Positions 49,401-62,200 of a stretch of DNA of 64,000 nt are shown here, in pieces. The stretch's first letter is position 1; the number at the start of each line of letters is the position of its first letter. The position numbers were made by a program, and so were the translations under genes. The DNA lies in the NCBI GenBank assembly GCA_023846275.1, contig JAIUJO010000190.1:572298-636297 (forward strand). Direction: 5' to 3'. The notes beneath the pieces are model-generated. The model searched no databases, was not told the DNA's origin, and was given only the letters and a program-made list of their open reading frames with translations. Source of the stretch: Vanilla planifolia. Its lineage: Eukaryota; Streptophyta; Magnoliopsida; Asparagales; Orchidaceae.

Positions 49401-52400
49401 TTAGTAATGAATTTAAATATTTTATAAATTAAAATTAAAATTTATTTGAATAGAGTTCATCAAGATCAATCCACCAACATTTATGTTGTTGAGGTCAAAA
49501 ATAATTAAAAAATACTACTTATTAGAAAACTAAATAGCTGTAATAAAATGAGGTTATATGATATTGTTGTCATAGTAGAGGACAGCAATTGGTTTAGGTT
49601 AATATAACCTAGTCAAAGTAAACAAATTTGAAAAAATAAATTAAATTATATTGGAAATTTGCTTTTAAATGTACTAAGTAGATTGAGTATAATATATTCG
49701 ATCGTCAAATTAGGTGCAAATTTAAATTCTATAAAACACATGCAAAAACCCTTGACATAAAAATATTCTTACATACTAAGGAGATGGAGTGTAAAATCCT
49801 TAATCGTTAAATAAAGTATGAATAAAACTATCTCAAAATCTTACAAAACCTTAAAAAGTAAATTATTCAAAAATATAAAAGTTAATATTTAATTTGATAG
49901 AGCTGGTATAAATGAGTTCAATGATGTTTTTTTTCAACTTCATTAGGCTTCCTTTTAAAAGTTTCTTAATTACAAAATAAATAAGAAAAAATAATAAAAA
50001 CATATTATTTCGATATTAAGAATATATCTGCTACAGCTTAAATTAGCAAATTTAAAGTAGGGTAGTGTAACCAAGTAAAAGTATTCTTAAGGTTACACAT
50101 GAGAAGAACTAGAGTCTCCTAATAATGAAACAAAAAAATTAGCTAAACAATTTTGATGAGAAGAGTTATATTACAAGGGAATGTTGAATTCCAAGATGCT
50201 TAGTTAACGGAGTGTAACTTCCATGGTTTTCAAAAAAGTTACAAACACAACTATCTTGTGAAGCACATCTAAGTCTAATAAAATAAAGTATTTAAAAGTT
50301 TGTAAATGAATAATTAGTTGAATAAGATTAATTACAAGAGTCCAATGATATCTTCTTTGGCTTAATTAGACCTACTTTGGAATAACTATGAATTACCGAA
50401 GGAAATATTAATAAACAATGAAAATTTATTTTCCTCATTTTAAGTAAATATATATTAAAGCTAAATTTAGAGAAAACCAATGGAACAAATGAGATAAATT
50501 GCACAAGAATTGCTTTCCAAGATACGAATGAGATCGAATGTAACATCCATGATTTTCAAATCAAGTGCAATTGAAAATATCTCTCAAAGAATACTAAAAT
50601 CATAAACAAAATATCTAAAAAAATAAAAATAAGACCAACTTAAATAATAAAAAATCATTATTATAATATTTAGTAAATACATATTATCTCTAAAATGAGA
50701 TATATTGTATAGTAATTTTACATTTTAAGATACTGATGATACCGAGTATAACTTTGTTAATAATCAAAAGTTACCAAAAAATCATCTCATAAATCATACT
50801 AGAAGTCTAGAAAATAGAAATTTTAAAAATATAAAAATGAAAGTCAATTGGATAGATATCATTATGATGAGTCTAATCATGTTTGTTTTGTCTCAATCAT
50901 GCCACATTTGAAATCACTACAAATTACAAAAATAAATAAACATGAATAATAATAAATTGGTATTTTAATATTATGTCTCTATAAAAGAAAAAAAAAATTA
51001 GATAAATAAATTAATGTAATACAACCAAATAATAAAAATATAGAGAATAAATATTTCAAATTATTACAACTAAATGGAAGTTCAAACTTTAAAAACATAA
51101 GATAAAGTCCAAGGAAAGTGGCATTATGAGATATAAGGTCAAGCTTATAATCCTTGATCATCAAATTAGGTACAAATTAAATATTGCATATAACATGAAA
51201 AAATGTTTTAAAAATTATTTAAAAATATAAATATGCATATTTAATATGGTGGAGCTTCATTGTTGCTAGTGCAACGACATTTGTTTCATTTCGATCAGAC
51301 CATAATTTGATTTTTTTTAATTAATAAATTAACTAAGAATAAGGATAAACTTTATTATTTTTAATATTAAAAAATACATATTCATGTTAGAAAAAAAATT
51401 TAATTAGCATCATAAAAAAATCAAAGCAATATAATGATCAGATGAGAGCAGATGAATTGCATGGAAACGTTATCTTAATATTTTGCATCATCAAACCTGC
51501 CATCAGTTTAAATGTCTCACAAAACATGAAAGAACTCAAGTGAAAAATATTTAGAAATATTAAAATAAATTTTTAACAAGATAAGGCTCTTTGAGACTAG
51601 TCCAACAACAAACATCTTTATTAGAACTCATTTTGAATTAGTAATAACTACGAAATAAATAATAACATATAATAATAAATTGTTATATTCAAATTAATAT
51701 TTTTATATATATATATATATTAAACCTAAAATGAATTTAATTGGATTTATGTAATATAAATAATAAAGTTCAGTAAAGGTCATAAGAGAGATAATTTAGA
51801 GCTACATTATAACATAATCAAATAAGAAAGATAAATTTTAATAAATAGGATAAATTAAATATGGAAATTTAATTCCATGATATTAAGGAAATACAATTTA
51901 ATATTCAAGATGATAACATTTTGTATGAAGTTAAAATTGTAGTATAACGTGCCTAAGCCATAGAAAAGAAATTATTTAAAATATATAAAAGTTAATATAT
52001 AATTAGATAAAGCTCATCAAGATGACATGAATGACATTTGTTTCACCTAACATTGCCTCATTTAGAATTATTATAAATTTGGCAAGTAAATTAGCATAAA
52101 TAATAACATATTATTGTTTTAATATTAAGTAAATACTTATTAAAGATGTAATGAGATAAAAGAAAGTAGTGTAATATAACAAAATAAACATCATGTAAAT
52201 GTCACACGAGAGAAGTTTTAGAGTTATGTAATAATATAACGAAATTAAAGTAAAAATAAATTAGGTAAAGTATTTGGGGAAATTAGATTCTAACAAATAA
52301 TGGAGATCGAGCATAATAACCTAGATCATCATGTTAAGTACGAATTAAAGATACTCACAAAGCATACAAAGACCATAGATTATAAAATATTTAAAACTTT

Positions 52401-55400
52401 AAAAATAAATATTTAATTGAACGAAGCTCAATGAGTATAGACAATGGAGTTTATTTCATCCAAATTACAAAATGTTCAAAATTTCTATGAACTATAAAGC
52501 TAAGTAATCATAAAAAATTAAAAATTATTAATATAGTATTTGTACAATATATACTAGTAATAAAGTTAAAAAATTCTAAGAAATCTAATATGATCAAGTC
52601 AAAGTGATATGAGTGGTTAAATTGAACCAAAAAATTTGAAGTTAAATAAATTATGCATGAAAGTTGCATTCCATGATAGCAAAGAGATATAGTGCAATTT
52701 CATCGATAGTCAAATATTGCAACAATCGAACTGTCATACAACAGTCAAAATCCTGAAAAAATAAATTAATTAAAATTATAAAAAATAATATTTATTTTAT
52801 TATAGCTCATCTAGACATATATAATGATTTATATTTCATCTCTATATGACCACATTTTGAAACTATATGAATTATAAAAATAAAAAGCATAAATAATTAA
52901 AATAATTTAATATTAGGCACATATATATTAGTGTTGAAATAAGATAATTTAAGGTAACATTCTATAACCAAGTTAGAGTGATATAAGGTCATACCTGAAG
53001 AAAACAAGTGTTTTATAACATTGTAACAAAATTAAAGTAGTAAAACTTTTGTATAAAAAAAATATATTGCATGTGAAAATTTAATTTCTAGAGGCAAAAG
53101 AAATTAATGTAACATCATCAATCACAAAATCAAATATAAATCAAATTATCTCAAAAGCATACTTAAACTTAAGAAAACATATCTAAAACTATGGAAATGA
53201 ATATTTAGTTGAATAGAGCATTTTAAGATTATTAAAATAACAACTATTTTAGCTTTATTGAAACTCATTAGAAATTACTAAAACGAATAATAATAAATGT
53301 GGGTAAATATTAACAAATTATTATTTTAATATTAAGTATTTAGGTATTAAAGCTTAATATATAGCGATAAATTTGAAGAAATGAGATAAACTCGAACAAA
53401 AATGTTTATTCAAAGATATTAAGTAGATTGAATGTAAAATCCTTAGTTATCAAAACATATATGAAACAAATCCTTCACAAATCATGTCAAAAACCTCAAA
53501 TATAATTAAAATATAAAAAATAAGTATTTAATTAGATTGTGCACATTTAGTTGAATCAAACAAAGTTTTTTTTGTCGATCAAACCTTATTTATTATTTCT
53601 ATTAATTTCTAATTTAAATATGCCTAAATATTAAGAAATTCTTTTTTCAATATAAGGCAATCGTACAAGAAAAATAAAATAAGATTAATTGCGGAAGTGT
53701 AATTTAAAAAAATAAAGTCTAAAAATTCGAATAAATGTGATAAATTGTTTGAAAAGCTTTCACTGTTGTATACTAAGGTGATCAGATGCAACCTTTTTGA
53801 AATGTGATAAATAATATCAAAAAGTTTCGCTAGAAGATACTATAAAGAACAATAATAATGTATTGGATTCTCAAGTATCATACGATAACAAACTTCAAAT
53901 AAAAAATATCAAAGCCATAAAAATGAAATATTGAAAAATAAAAAATAAAAATATTTAATTTTGATGGAGCTATTTAAGATATTCAATTGAGATTTTTGTT
54001 ATATCTTGAAAATACCTAATTTAGAATTCTTCTCAATTTCAAAATTAAATAAGAATATATAATAACAAGTTATTATTTTTTTAGTATGTAAAAGTTAATT
54101 ATTTTTTTAGTAAAAAAAACATACATAATAATAAGTTATTAAATTAGATAAATGTTTTGCATAAATAAATTAAATTAATTTATAGTTCACTTAGAAAATT
54201 TAAAGTTACATAACAACATAACCAAATAAGAGACAAATTTTGAAAAAAGTTTAATTCAAAGATCAAATGAGATAGAGTGTAACATCATCAATCTACAACT
54301 AACGTATGAATCAAAATGTCATACAAAGCAAGCAAAAATATTAGATAATAAAATATTTAAAGATATAAAATAAATACATAAATTTATCGAGCACATTAAA
54401 CTGAGTCCAATGATGTTTTATTCATCTTATGTAGATCATGTTTGATATTTCTATGCAATAAAAATGAAATATTCTATAATGAACTTTAATTAGTTTTTTA
54501 ATATCAGCTAATTATAGAGTTAATATCATATGAGGTAAATTGAAGAAATACGATATATGAAAATAAAACACATGTAAGGTCATATGAGAAAAAATTTTGA
54601 AATACATGATAATGTAACCAATTCAAAGAAAAAAGTTTTAAAAGTGATAAATTGTATAGGTTTATTACAATCCAAGATACCAAAGAGGTCGATCTTAACA
54701 TTCTTAATAATGAAATTAGGTATGAATCATAATGTTTCATTTAGTATGCAAAACTTTATGAAAATTAATTATTAAAAAAACAATTAAAGATACATAATAG
54801 TATAGTCACATTTAAGAAAACATTTTTTTGAAATAAGTTAAATTGTTCATGAAAGTTTTATTCCAAGGTTAGAGGAAGAATTACTATAACACTTTGATCA
54901 TCAAGTTCCCTACTAATCCAAATGTTTCATAATTCTTAGATAAATCCTAAGTAAACTATTTAAAAAATTAGATTGAATACTTAATTTGATAAAGGCCATT
55001 GAGATGGGTCCAATGATGTTGTCTTTCTAGAGTAGACCTCATTTAGAATTATTACAAATTTCCAAAGTAAATAAGCATAAATAACTATAAAAAAGTGTAT
55101 TTTGTAAATATAACATATCTAAGAAAAAAAATTGAAAAATAAGATAAAGTTTATGAGGAATGTTCTTTGTAAGATCTTAAAGACATAAAGTGTATCATCA
55201 AATATTATGAAATGAACCATGGACATAAATGTTTCAAAAAGTGTTCTAAACACCAAAAGAATAATTTTTTTAAAAATTTAGAGATTAATATTTAATTGGA
55301 CAGAGCTCACTGAGACTATTCTAATGGCATTTGACAAATTTTCATAAGGTCTTGTTTGTAATTATTACGGATTACTAAATTGAATTAACATAAACAATAA

Positions 55401-56425
55401 TGAACTTTCAGTTTAACAATATCTAAATATATGATAATGCTAAAATTAGATAAATTAAATTAACATAGAATAGCTAAATAAAGGAAATGTGAAGGTTAAA
55501 TAAGAGAGGAGTTAGAGTTTCATAATAACATAACCTAATCAACAGAAAAACAATAGAGGAAATATGGTAAACTATGTGGGAATGTTGCAATATATAAAAT
55601 TAAGAAGATATAGTGTAACATTATCGATCATTAGATTAGACACAAATAAAATGGCTCACAAAACACAAAAAAATCTAAAAAATAAAATAATTGAAACAAA
55701 TGAAAATTAATATCATACAATGCTCTTGCAGATCAGACCAACATCACTAGTTTGATCTTAATAGGACTTATTTTGGATTTATTACTAATTAATAAATTAA
55801 ATAAATCTAAGTAATAAAAAATAAAAATTTTAAATTTTAAAAACTGTATATAAAATCTAAAATGAAAAAATTGAAGTAATCATAACAAAATAAAAAAAAT
55901 ATAAAATTCATAAGAGATGATATTTTGAGTAATGGATGCAAAATTTTACAAGAATCAAATATTTTAAAATATAAAAAGATCTTTAATTTGATAGAGGTCA
56001 ACGATATGAATCAAATGATGTTTGTTTCATCTCTCTTAGAAATGGTTTTGAAAAACTCTAAATTACAAAACAAAATAAGAACAAATATTAATAATGTTTG
56101 CTTTCATAAAAGCAAATAAATACAAAAGCTAAAATTAGATAAACTGAAGCAACATTATGTAACCAAATCAAAGAAATTTATGGTTTAGGTGAGAAGATAA
56201 TTAAAGTTTTATTATAATATGTCCAAATCCAAGCAAAACATTTGGAGAATAAAGATAAATTGCTTGGGAAAGTTGTGGCCAAAGTTACTACGAATAATGA
56301 CTGTAAAATCCTCGATCATCAAATAAGGTATAAATAAAAATGCCTTATAATCCATACAAAAATCCTAGTAAATAAAATATATTAAAAAATAAAAATGTTT
56401 ACTTGTATGGATAAATTTCGTTCAT
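46484..56425 (+). repeat. Block C of the ~420-bp satellite, plus orientation
   Basis: About 24 diverged units of the block B satellite, resuming at 'gtaatgtccttggtcatcaa' (46,484). The 'gatag..ct.at' landmark recurs near 46,591, 47,019, 48,010, 49,899 and 50,860. An unusual unit near 49,480-49,620 is rearranged. No gene is visible. The minus frames at 50,328-50,546, 50,979-51,164 and 54,504-54,740 are repeat sequence, and so is the plus frame at 55,925-56,119. Confidence 0.85.
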
Positions 56426-56605
56426 AAAAGTTGACCTTCCTTATTCATCTCCAACTTGGGTTTCTTCTTCTTATGTTCTATCTTTTCATGGTTCTTCACC
56501 TTCTCATCATCACCACCATCCTTTCATTTTTTTTCACTATACAACTTATCCAATTCTTGCATCTTCTCAAAGCAAGTTGTGGCAATACATGATCTTACAA
56601 TAATT
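56425..56605 (-). pseudogene. Lysine/glutamate-rich gene fragment
   Basis: On the minus strand one frame reads 'CIATTCFEKMQELDKLYSEK', a stop, then 'KDGGDDEKVKNHEKIEHKKK', then 'PKLEMNKEGQ', before a second stop at the edge of the satellite. AAG and GAG codons are frequent, and the charged, low-hydrophobic, coiled-coil-like composition differs from everything around it. That suggests a real exon fragment, interrupted by one in-frame TGA. No family was recognised. It starts exactly where satellite block C ends, so it was probably brought in with the 56.4-59.3 kb insertion or was one of the joined ends. Confidence 0.45.
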
Positions 56606-57100
56606 TAATTAGGCAATACACAAAATAAGTAAGTCATTCCTTTAACATTTAACTGAATTAACATTATTTAATTATTACTATAACCTTCAAGAAGTATTAA
56701 AAAATTAATAAAGAGATCCACAAATTGTTGTCAAAATTTTGACATCAATATTTAAAAGATTTTTTTTAAATAAAAAGGTTTTGTCCCCTGAATGATTGTG
56801 ATCGTCATGATAAAGACCTAATACTCATATTTCATAAATGTTAACTAAGTGTGATGCAATCTTTAAGAACTTAAATAAAATAATTACGAAAATAAAATCA
56901 AATATATTAATATTATGTTAAAATGATAATGTTGCAATAAATATAAAATAAATATGAAAAATTAGCAAATAATTAGAACTAATTTGAGAATTAATTTACA
57001 CCACACATAATGGATTACCATAATCATTATACTTGCATTGTATAAAGAATCCTCTTTGATACCCTTTGAAGTAAGATGAGTGTGTGCAAGTTCCTTAAGG
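56605..57100. other. No feature recognised
   Basis: About 500 bp of A+T-rich DNA between the gene fragment and F1-like copy 3. It does not follow the satellite pattern and has no open frame of note. Confidence 0.5.
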
Positions 57101-58640
57101 GGTTGTGATTTTTTTGTTTGAAGGTGTTTTTTTCCTATTTTTGAAATGAATTTATTTTTTAAAATTCTTTATAAAAACTTTTACACTCACAAAGCCAAAG
57201 ATATTCAAATTTACATATAAATTAGAAATGTTATGACTAATAAAAATAAAAGTTAAAATTAAAATGGTATAAAAAAAATTTAGGTAGTTTCACTAAATCT
57301 AGATGCCACGTTCAACCCCAACCAAGGTAAAAAAGAAACTCGACCACCAAAAGTGTTACAACTTAAGATTTTTTCATAAAATTAATATCCACCATACTTG
57401 AGGTTTTTCTTATCATTCACCTCAAACATACTACTTTTTATAGTCTTAACTATTACATAGGCATTTTTCAACTGAAACCATGCTTTCTTTTTTGTAAGAT
57501 CAAACTGAACTTGACCTTTCGCAAATCAATGAGTCAATAATTTGTTGTGCTTGTTGATGAACAAACCATGGAAAATAGAGCTCATATTAATGAAGAGAAG
57601 TCAGAAAAAAAAATCTTACGAGATTAAGGCTTAGTTGGAAAAAATTGTAATTCAAAGTAGTACTAAATAGTATGAGCTACTTCGAGATTATTATATTAGT
57701 AGAATATTATGAAACTTTAGTTTTAGATATTTAAATCTTATTAGAATTTATTTCTACTTTTATTCATAATTACTAGGAGTTTAAAGAGAACTTTTTATTA
57801 TTGCCAATAGAAAATTAAAAAAATTATTTCAAAAGCAAGTACCAACTTGCTTAAATAGTTCTTGTAGATGGCTTAAAAACTTCTTCCAAAATAGCTAGCC
57901 ATAATGGCACTTGAAGTAGCTAGGTAATTAATGGTTGGGATGGATTGATTAGAGTTGATGGATATGATTAAAGTAGTTCTAGACCATTAGATCACAAACT
58001 TTGAAAGCACAATAGTTCTTGACTATTAGATAAAGGAGAAATAAACTAAGGCAATCTTATCAAGTAAGAAAAATTTTGGATCATTCAATTTATAATTGGT
58101 GAAGAAGAGAATCATCATAATCATAAGATTCAAACAATGAGAGACCTTGATCATTTGATTTAAGGATAACTTATTGAAAAAATAAGAAGAAATCAAGTTA
58201 TTCTAAACATGTTTGATGCGATCATCGTCATCATATCAGAGATTAAAGAAATGCATAAATGTGGTGAGATTTTAGCGATTTGACAAATGATCGGATTGTG
58301 AAGAATTATGCATGATTCAAATACTTCAGTTGTTAAAGAAATTAGTCCCATTTAGCTGAAAGTTTAGCACCTCTCCCCTTCAAAATAGTTTGTAAGGGTC
58401 TTAATTGAAACCCGAATTGTGGTTGGCTCACCATTGAGTGCTATGGATTCATTAGCTAGTGTCACTTGTGTGTTGTAGGTGAATTCAAAGTTATGCGTCT
58501 AGCAGAATCCATTTGCATACTTGATTATTGTTTAGCTAGAATCGATCTGTTGCCTTACCCAAGTTGAGTTAGTGAGGTGTAGTGGAAAAAAGGGTTAGCC
58601 TAATTTCATTGTAGCTCCCTCTTGATCTGATGTTTGCACA
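57100..58640. mobile_element. F1-like interspersed repeat, copy 3 (fossil, weaker match)
   Basis: It shares with F1 copy 2 a stretch near 57,267-57,330 (matching about 27,395-27,455, around 'aaaaaaaatttaggt'). It also has a 'gaccattagatc' motif near 57,982 and similar G+C-richer composition and length. The right-hand third, including the tRNA-like stretch of copies 1 and 2, was not found. It could be a truncated F1 or a related family. Ends are not defined. Confidence 0.35.
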
Positions 58641-59275
58641 TTAAGTACATGCACAAAATGTTCCTAATGACACATATATATATATATATAAACTTAATAG
58701 AACTATTTGTTATAACTTACCCAAAGTTTAGTAGTTGACATAAAATTTACTTTCAGAAAGATGTATGCAATGAATTCAATAATCGAAAGGATCAAATGAA
58801 TGAAAAATAGATACTAATATGTCTTGAGAAATCAGGGAGAGGATTACACAAATTTTCATATTTAAGTAGAATTTTCAAAGATTAAATGATTTAAAAAGGG
58901 AATCTTTTGTTTCCTAAATAAAGTAATTTCTTAAGTAGGATTGGAATGTATTTTATTACAAAAATTATCCTTACAATTAATGTTATAAAGTTAAAATTGA
59001 ACTTCAAAATAAAAAGAAAGACTTTAGAAAATTTAATTTGCATGTCTCTAATCGTTGAAGCTTAGCAAAAACCTAGAGCTACTTTGAAAAGCACTAATTA
59101 AATATTTTCAAAAGTGCATGGACATATAATTACAAGAAAATCTATTACACGTTAAATGAGCATATTAGAAAACAAATGCTTAACATATAAAACATTACTT
59201 ATTAGACATAGGAGTGGCCTAAAAAAAGCAGTATGACTTACGAAATGAGAAAAAGCAAATGAAGATTAGTAATTA
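58640..59275. other. No feature recognised, except a TA run
   Basis: Non-satellite DNA up to the return of the satellite. It contains a TA microsatellite at 58,673-58,690 and no gene. Confidence 0.5.
58673..58690. repeat. Short TA microsatellite
   Basis: Pure AT/TA run of about 18 bp near the right end of the F1-like copy. Confidence 0.8.
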
Positions 59276-62200
59276 TTTTAAAGTCACTTGAAAGGAGAAT
59301 CAGAGTATTATATGAAGGAAACAAAATCAATGAAAAACATTTGAAGAGATGAGATAAATTCTTTGAAATGGCACATTCCAAGATATTAAGAAATTTATGT
59401 GTAAGTTCTTATATATTGAATTAGTAACAAATCAAAATGTCTTGTGAAGAATATTAAATATCAAGAAAATAAAATATTTAAAAAAATTAAAATAATATTG
59501 AATAGGAGAGAAGTTGCTTAGCCTAAAGAAATGATGTTCCTTCCATGTTAATCAAAACTCATTTGCAATTTCTATTTAATGAATCAAAATCAAATTGATG
59601 TAAAGAGCACATGAGAAGAGAATTATGGTTTTATAGCAATATAATGAAACAAAAAGAAAACGATTGAAAAAATGACATGAACTGTGCTAAAGGTTTTCAT
59701 TTCAAGATACATAGGAGATCAAATGTAACATTCATATTCATCAAATCAATTAGGATTTTAAATGACTCATGAAGTTTGAAAAACCTTAAAAAATAAAAGA
59801 TTTTAAAAATATAAAAATTCATAACATATTGGATGAAGTCCATTATGAGTCCAATGACATTTGTTCCTTGAAGATTGAAACTCATTTTTAATTAATAAGA
59901 TTTAGCAAAGCATTTAAGCTGTAATAGTAACAAAACGTTATTTTATTGCTCAGCAAATCTATATTAATATTTAAAAGAGATAAATTGAAAAAAGTTAGAT
60001 AATTAAATCAAACAAATATAAAAGCCATGGGGTAGAAGATTTAGACTAACATAACAATACAACAAAGTCAAATAAAATTTTTTGAATGATAGATATAAAC
60101 TATAAAAAATCTTACTTACCAAAATACTATGGATATCGAGTGCAACATTATCGATCTTCAATTAAAACATGAATTAAAATTTCTCATAGATCATGCAAAT
60201 AATATGAAAATTTAATATTTTTTAATATTAAAATAAATATTTAATTGGATAGAGTTCATTAAGATAAGCCTAATAATATTTTTTTGTCTTAATTGAAAAT
60301 CATTTTCAATTACAATAAATTACAAATTTAAAAATCTTAAATTATCTTAAATTAAACTTTTAATATTAAGAAAAGTGAAATAAAGCTAAAATTAAGTAAA
60401 TTAAAGTAATGTAATAAATTCATACTCAAAGAATATTAAGATCACATGCAAAAATAATCAATATTTCAAACAAATATAACCAAATTAAAAGAAAAATTTG
60501 AAGAAATGAGATATTGTTTTTAGAAAGTTACTTTTTCATATGCTAAAGAAAACAACAGTTAGATCCTTGAATCTAAAATCATGTATGAATCGAGTATCAT
60601 AAAACATTCCAAGATCTTAGAAAATAAACTTTTCAATGATATAAAAGTTAGCTTTTAATTTTATAGATCCTATTGTGACCAAGCCAACCATGATTGTTTG
60701 GTACTCATTAGAAGTCTTTTTGAATTACGAAAAAATATTCTACTAAAACGGAATAAATAGTAATATATTATTATTTTAATATTAATAAAATATTTTTCAA
60801 AGATAAAATTAGATTTATCAAAAGGAATATAATGTAACCAAATCAAGGTGATGTAGAGGTGACAAGTGACGAGATTAAGTATTTTATATTAATGTAGAAA
60901 CATTAAAGCAAACAATTTGAGAAAAATTACATAAATCTAGAAAAGCTAAATAATAATTAGGTGGAGCTTCCTATAATGAATCCATTGAATATTGTTCGAA
61001 AAATTTGCTAACTGCATAATCGAATAAATAAAAATAATAATAAATTATTAAGTTAGTTTTATGTGAATATATTAATGTTAGAATAGGATAAATTGAAGCA
61101 ATCAAATATAAAGTAAATAAAGAATTATAAATGTCACACGATATGAGAATTAGAGTTTCATAGAAAGGTAATCAATTCAATGCAAAAACATTATAAATTG
61201 TCCCAAAAAATTTTATTTTAAGATAATAAAAATTCAAGTGCAACATTCCTGACCAAAAAATTCTGTGAAAATAGAATAGTCATGCAAAATATGACAAAAT
61301 AAATAAACATAAATAATAATAAGTTTTTTAATCTTAAGAAAACATATATTTAAGCTGAAATAAGACAAATTAAAGTGATACAATATAACAAAATTAATTG
61401 TCTAAAATTGCCACATGACAGAACATTTAGAGTAAAATAATAATAGAACCAAATCAAAGCAAAGCATTTGAATAAATTATACAAATATTATGGAAAGTTG
61501 CATTCCAAGATACTAAAAAGATCAAGCATAACAACATTGCTTGTGAAATTATGTGAGAATTGAAACGCCTTACAAAGAATATATGAAACCCATAAAAAAT
61601 AATATATCTAAAAGTATAACAATGGATTTACAATTGGATAGAACTCCTCAAGAAGAGTCTAGTAAAGTCTATTTCATCTATATTGAAAGATTTAATTGTC
61701 TATTATGTTAAAAAGGCATAAATAATAATATATTAATATGTTAGTACTCGGTAAATATTTAAACAAGCCAAAATGAGTTAAATGGAATTAATGCAATTAA
61801 CTAAATTAAAGTGATGCTAAAGTGACACCAATAAAGATTTATGGTTTCATATTAATATAATTTAATGAAAAATTAAATATATCAACGAATGAGAAAAATT
61901 ATGCAGATAAGTTTCATTCCAAGAAATTATAGATATCAAGTGCAACATTCTTGATCAAAAAGTCATGTATGAATAAAAATGTCTCATAAAGAGTGCAAGA
62001 ATTAGTAATAAAAATAAATAAAAACATAAAATAAATATTTAATTGTATCAATAATGTTTGTTTCATCTCTATTAGGTATCCTTAAAAATGCATGCAAATT
62101 ATAAAAAAATAGCATAAATAATTGTAAATTATTATTATAAAATTAATTAAAAATATAATAATTTAGAATAAGATAAATTAAAACAATATAATATAATTAA

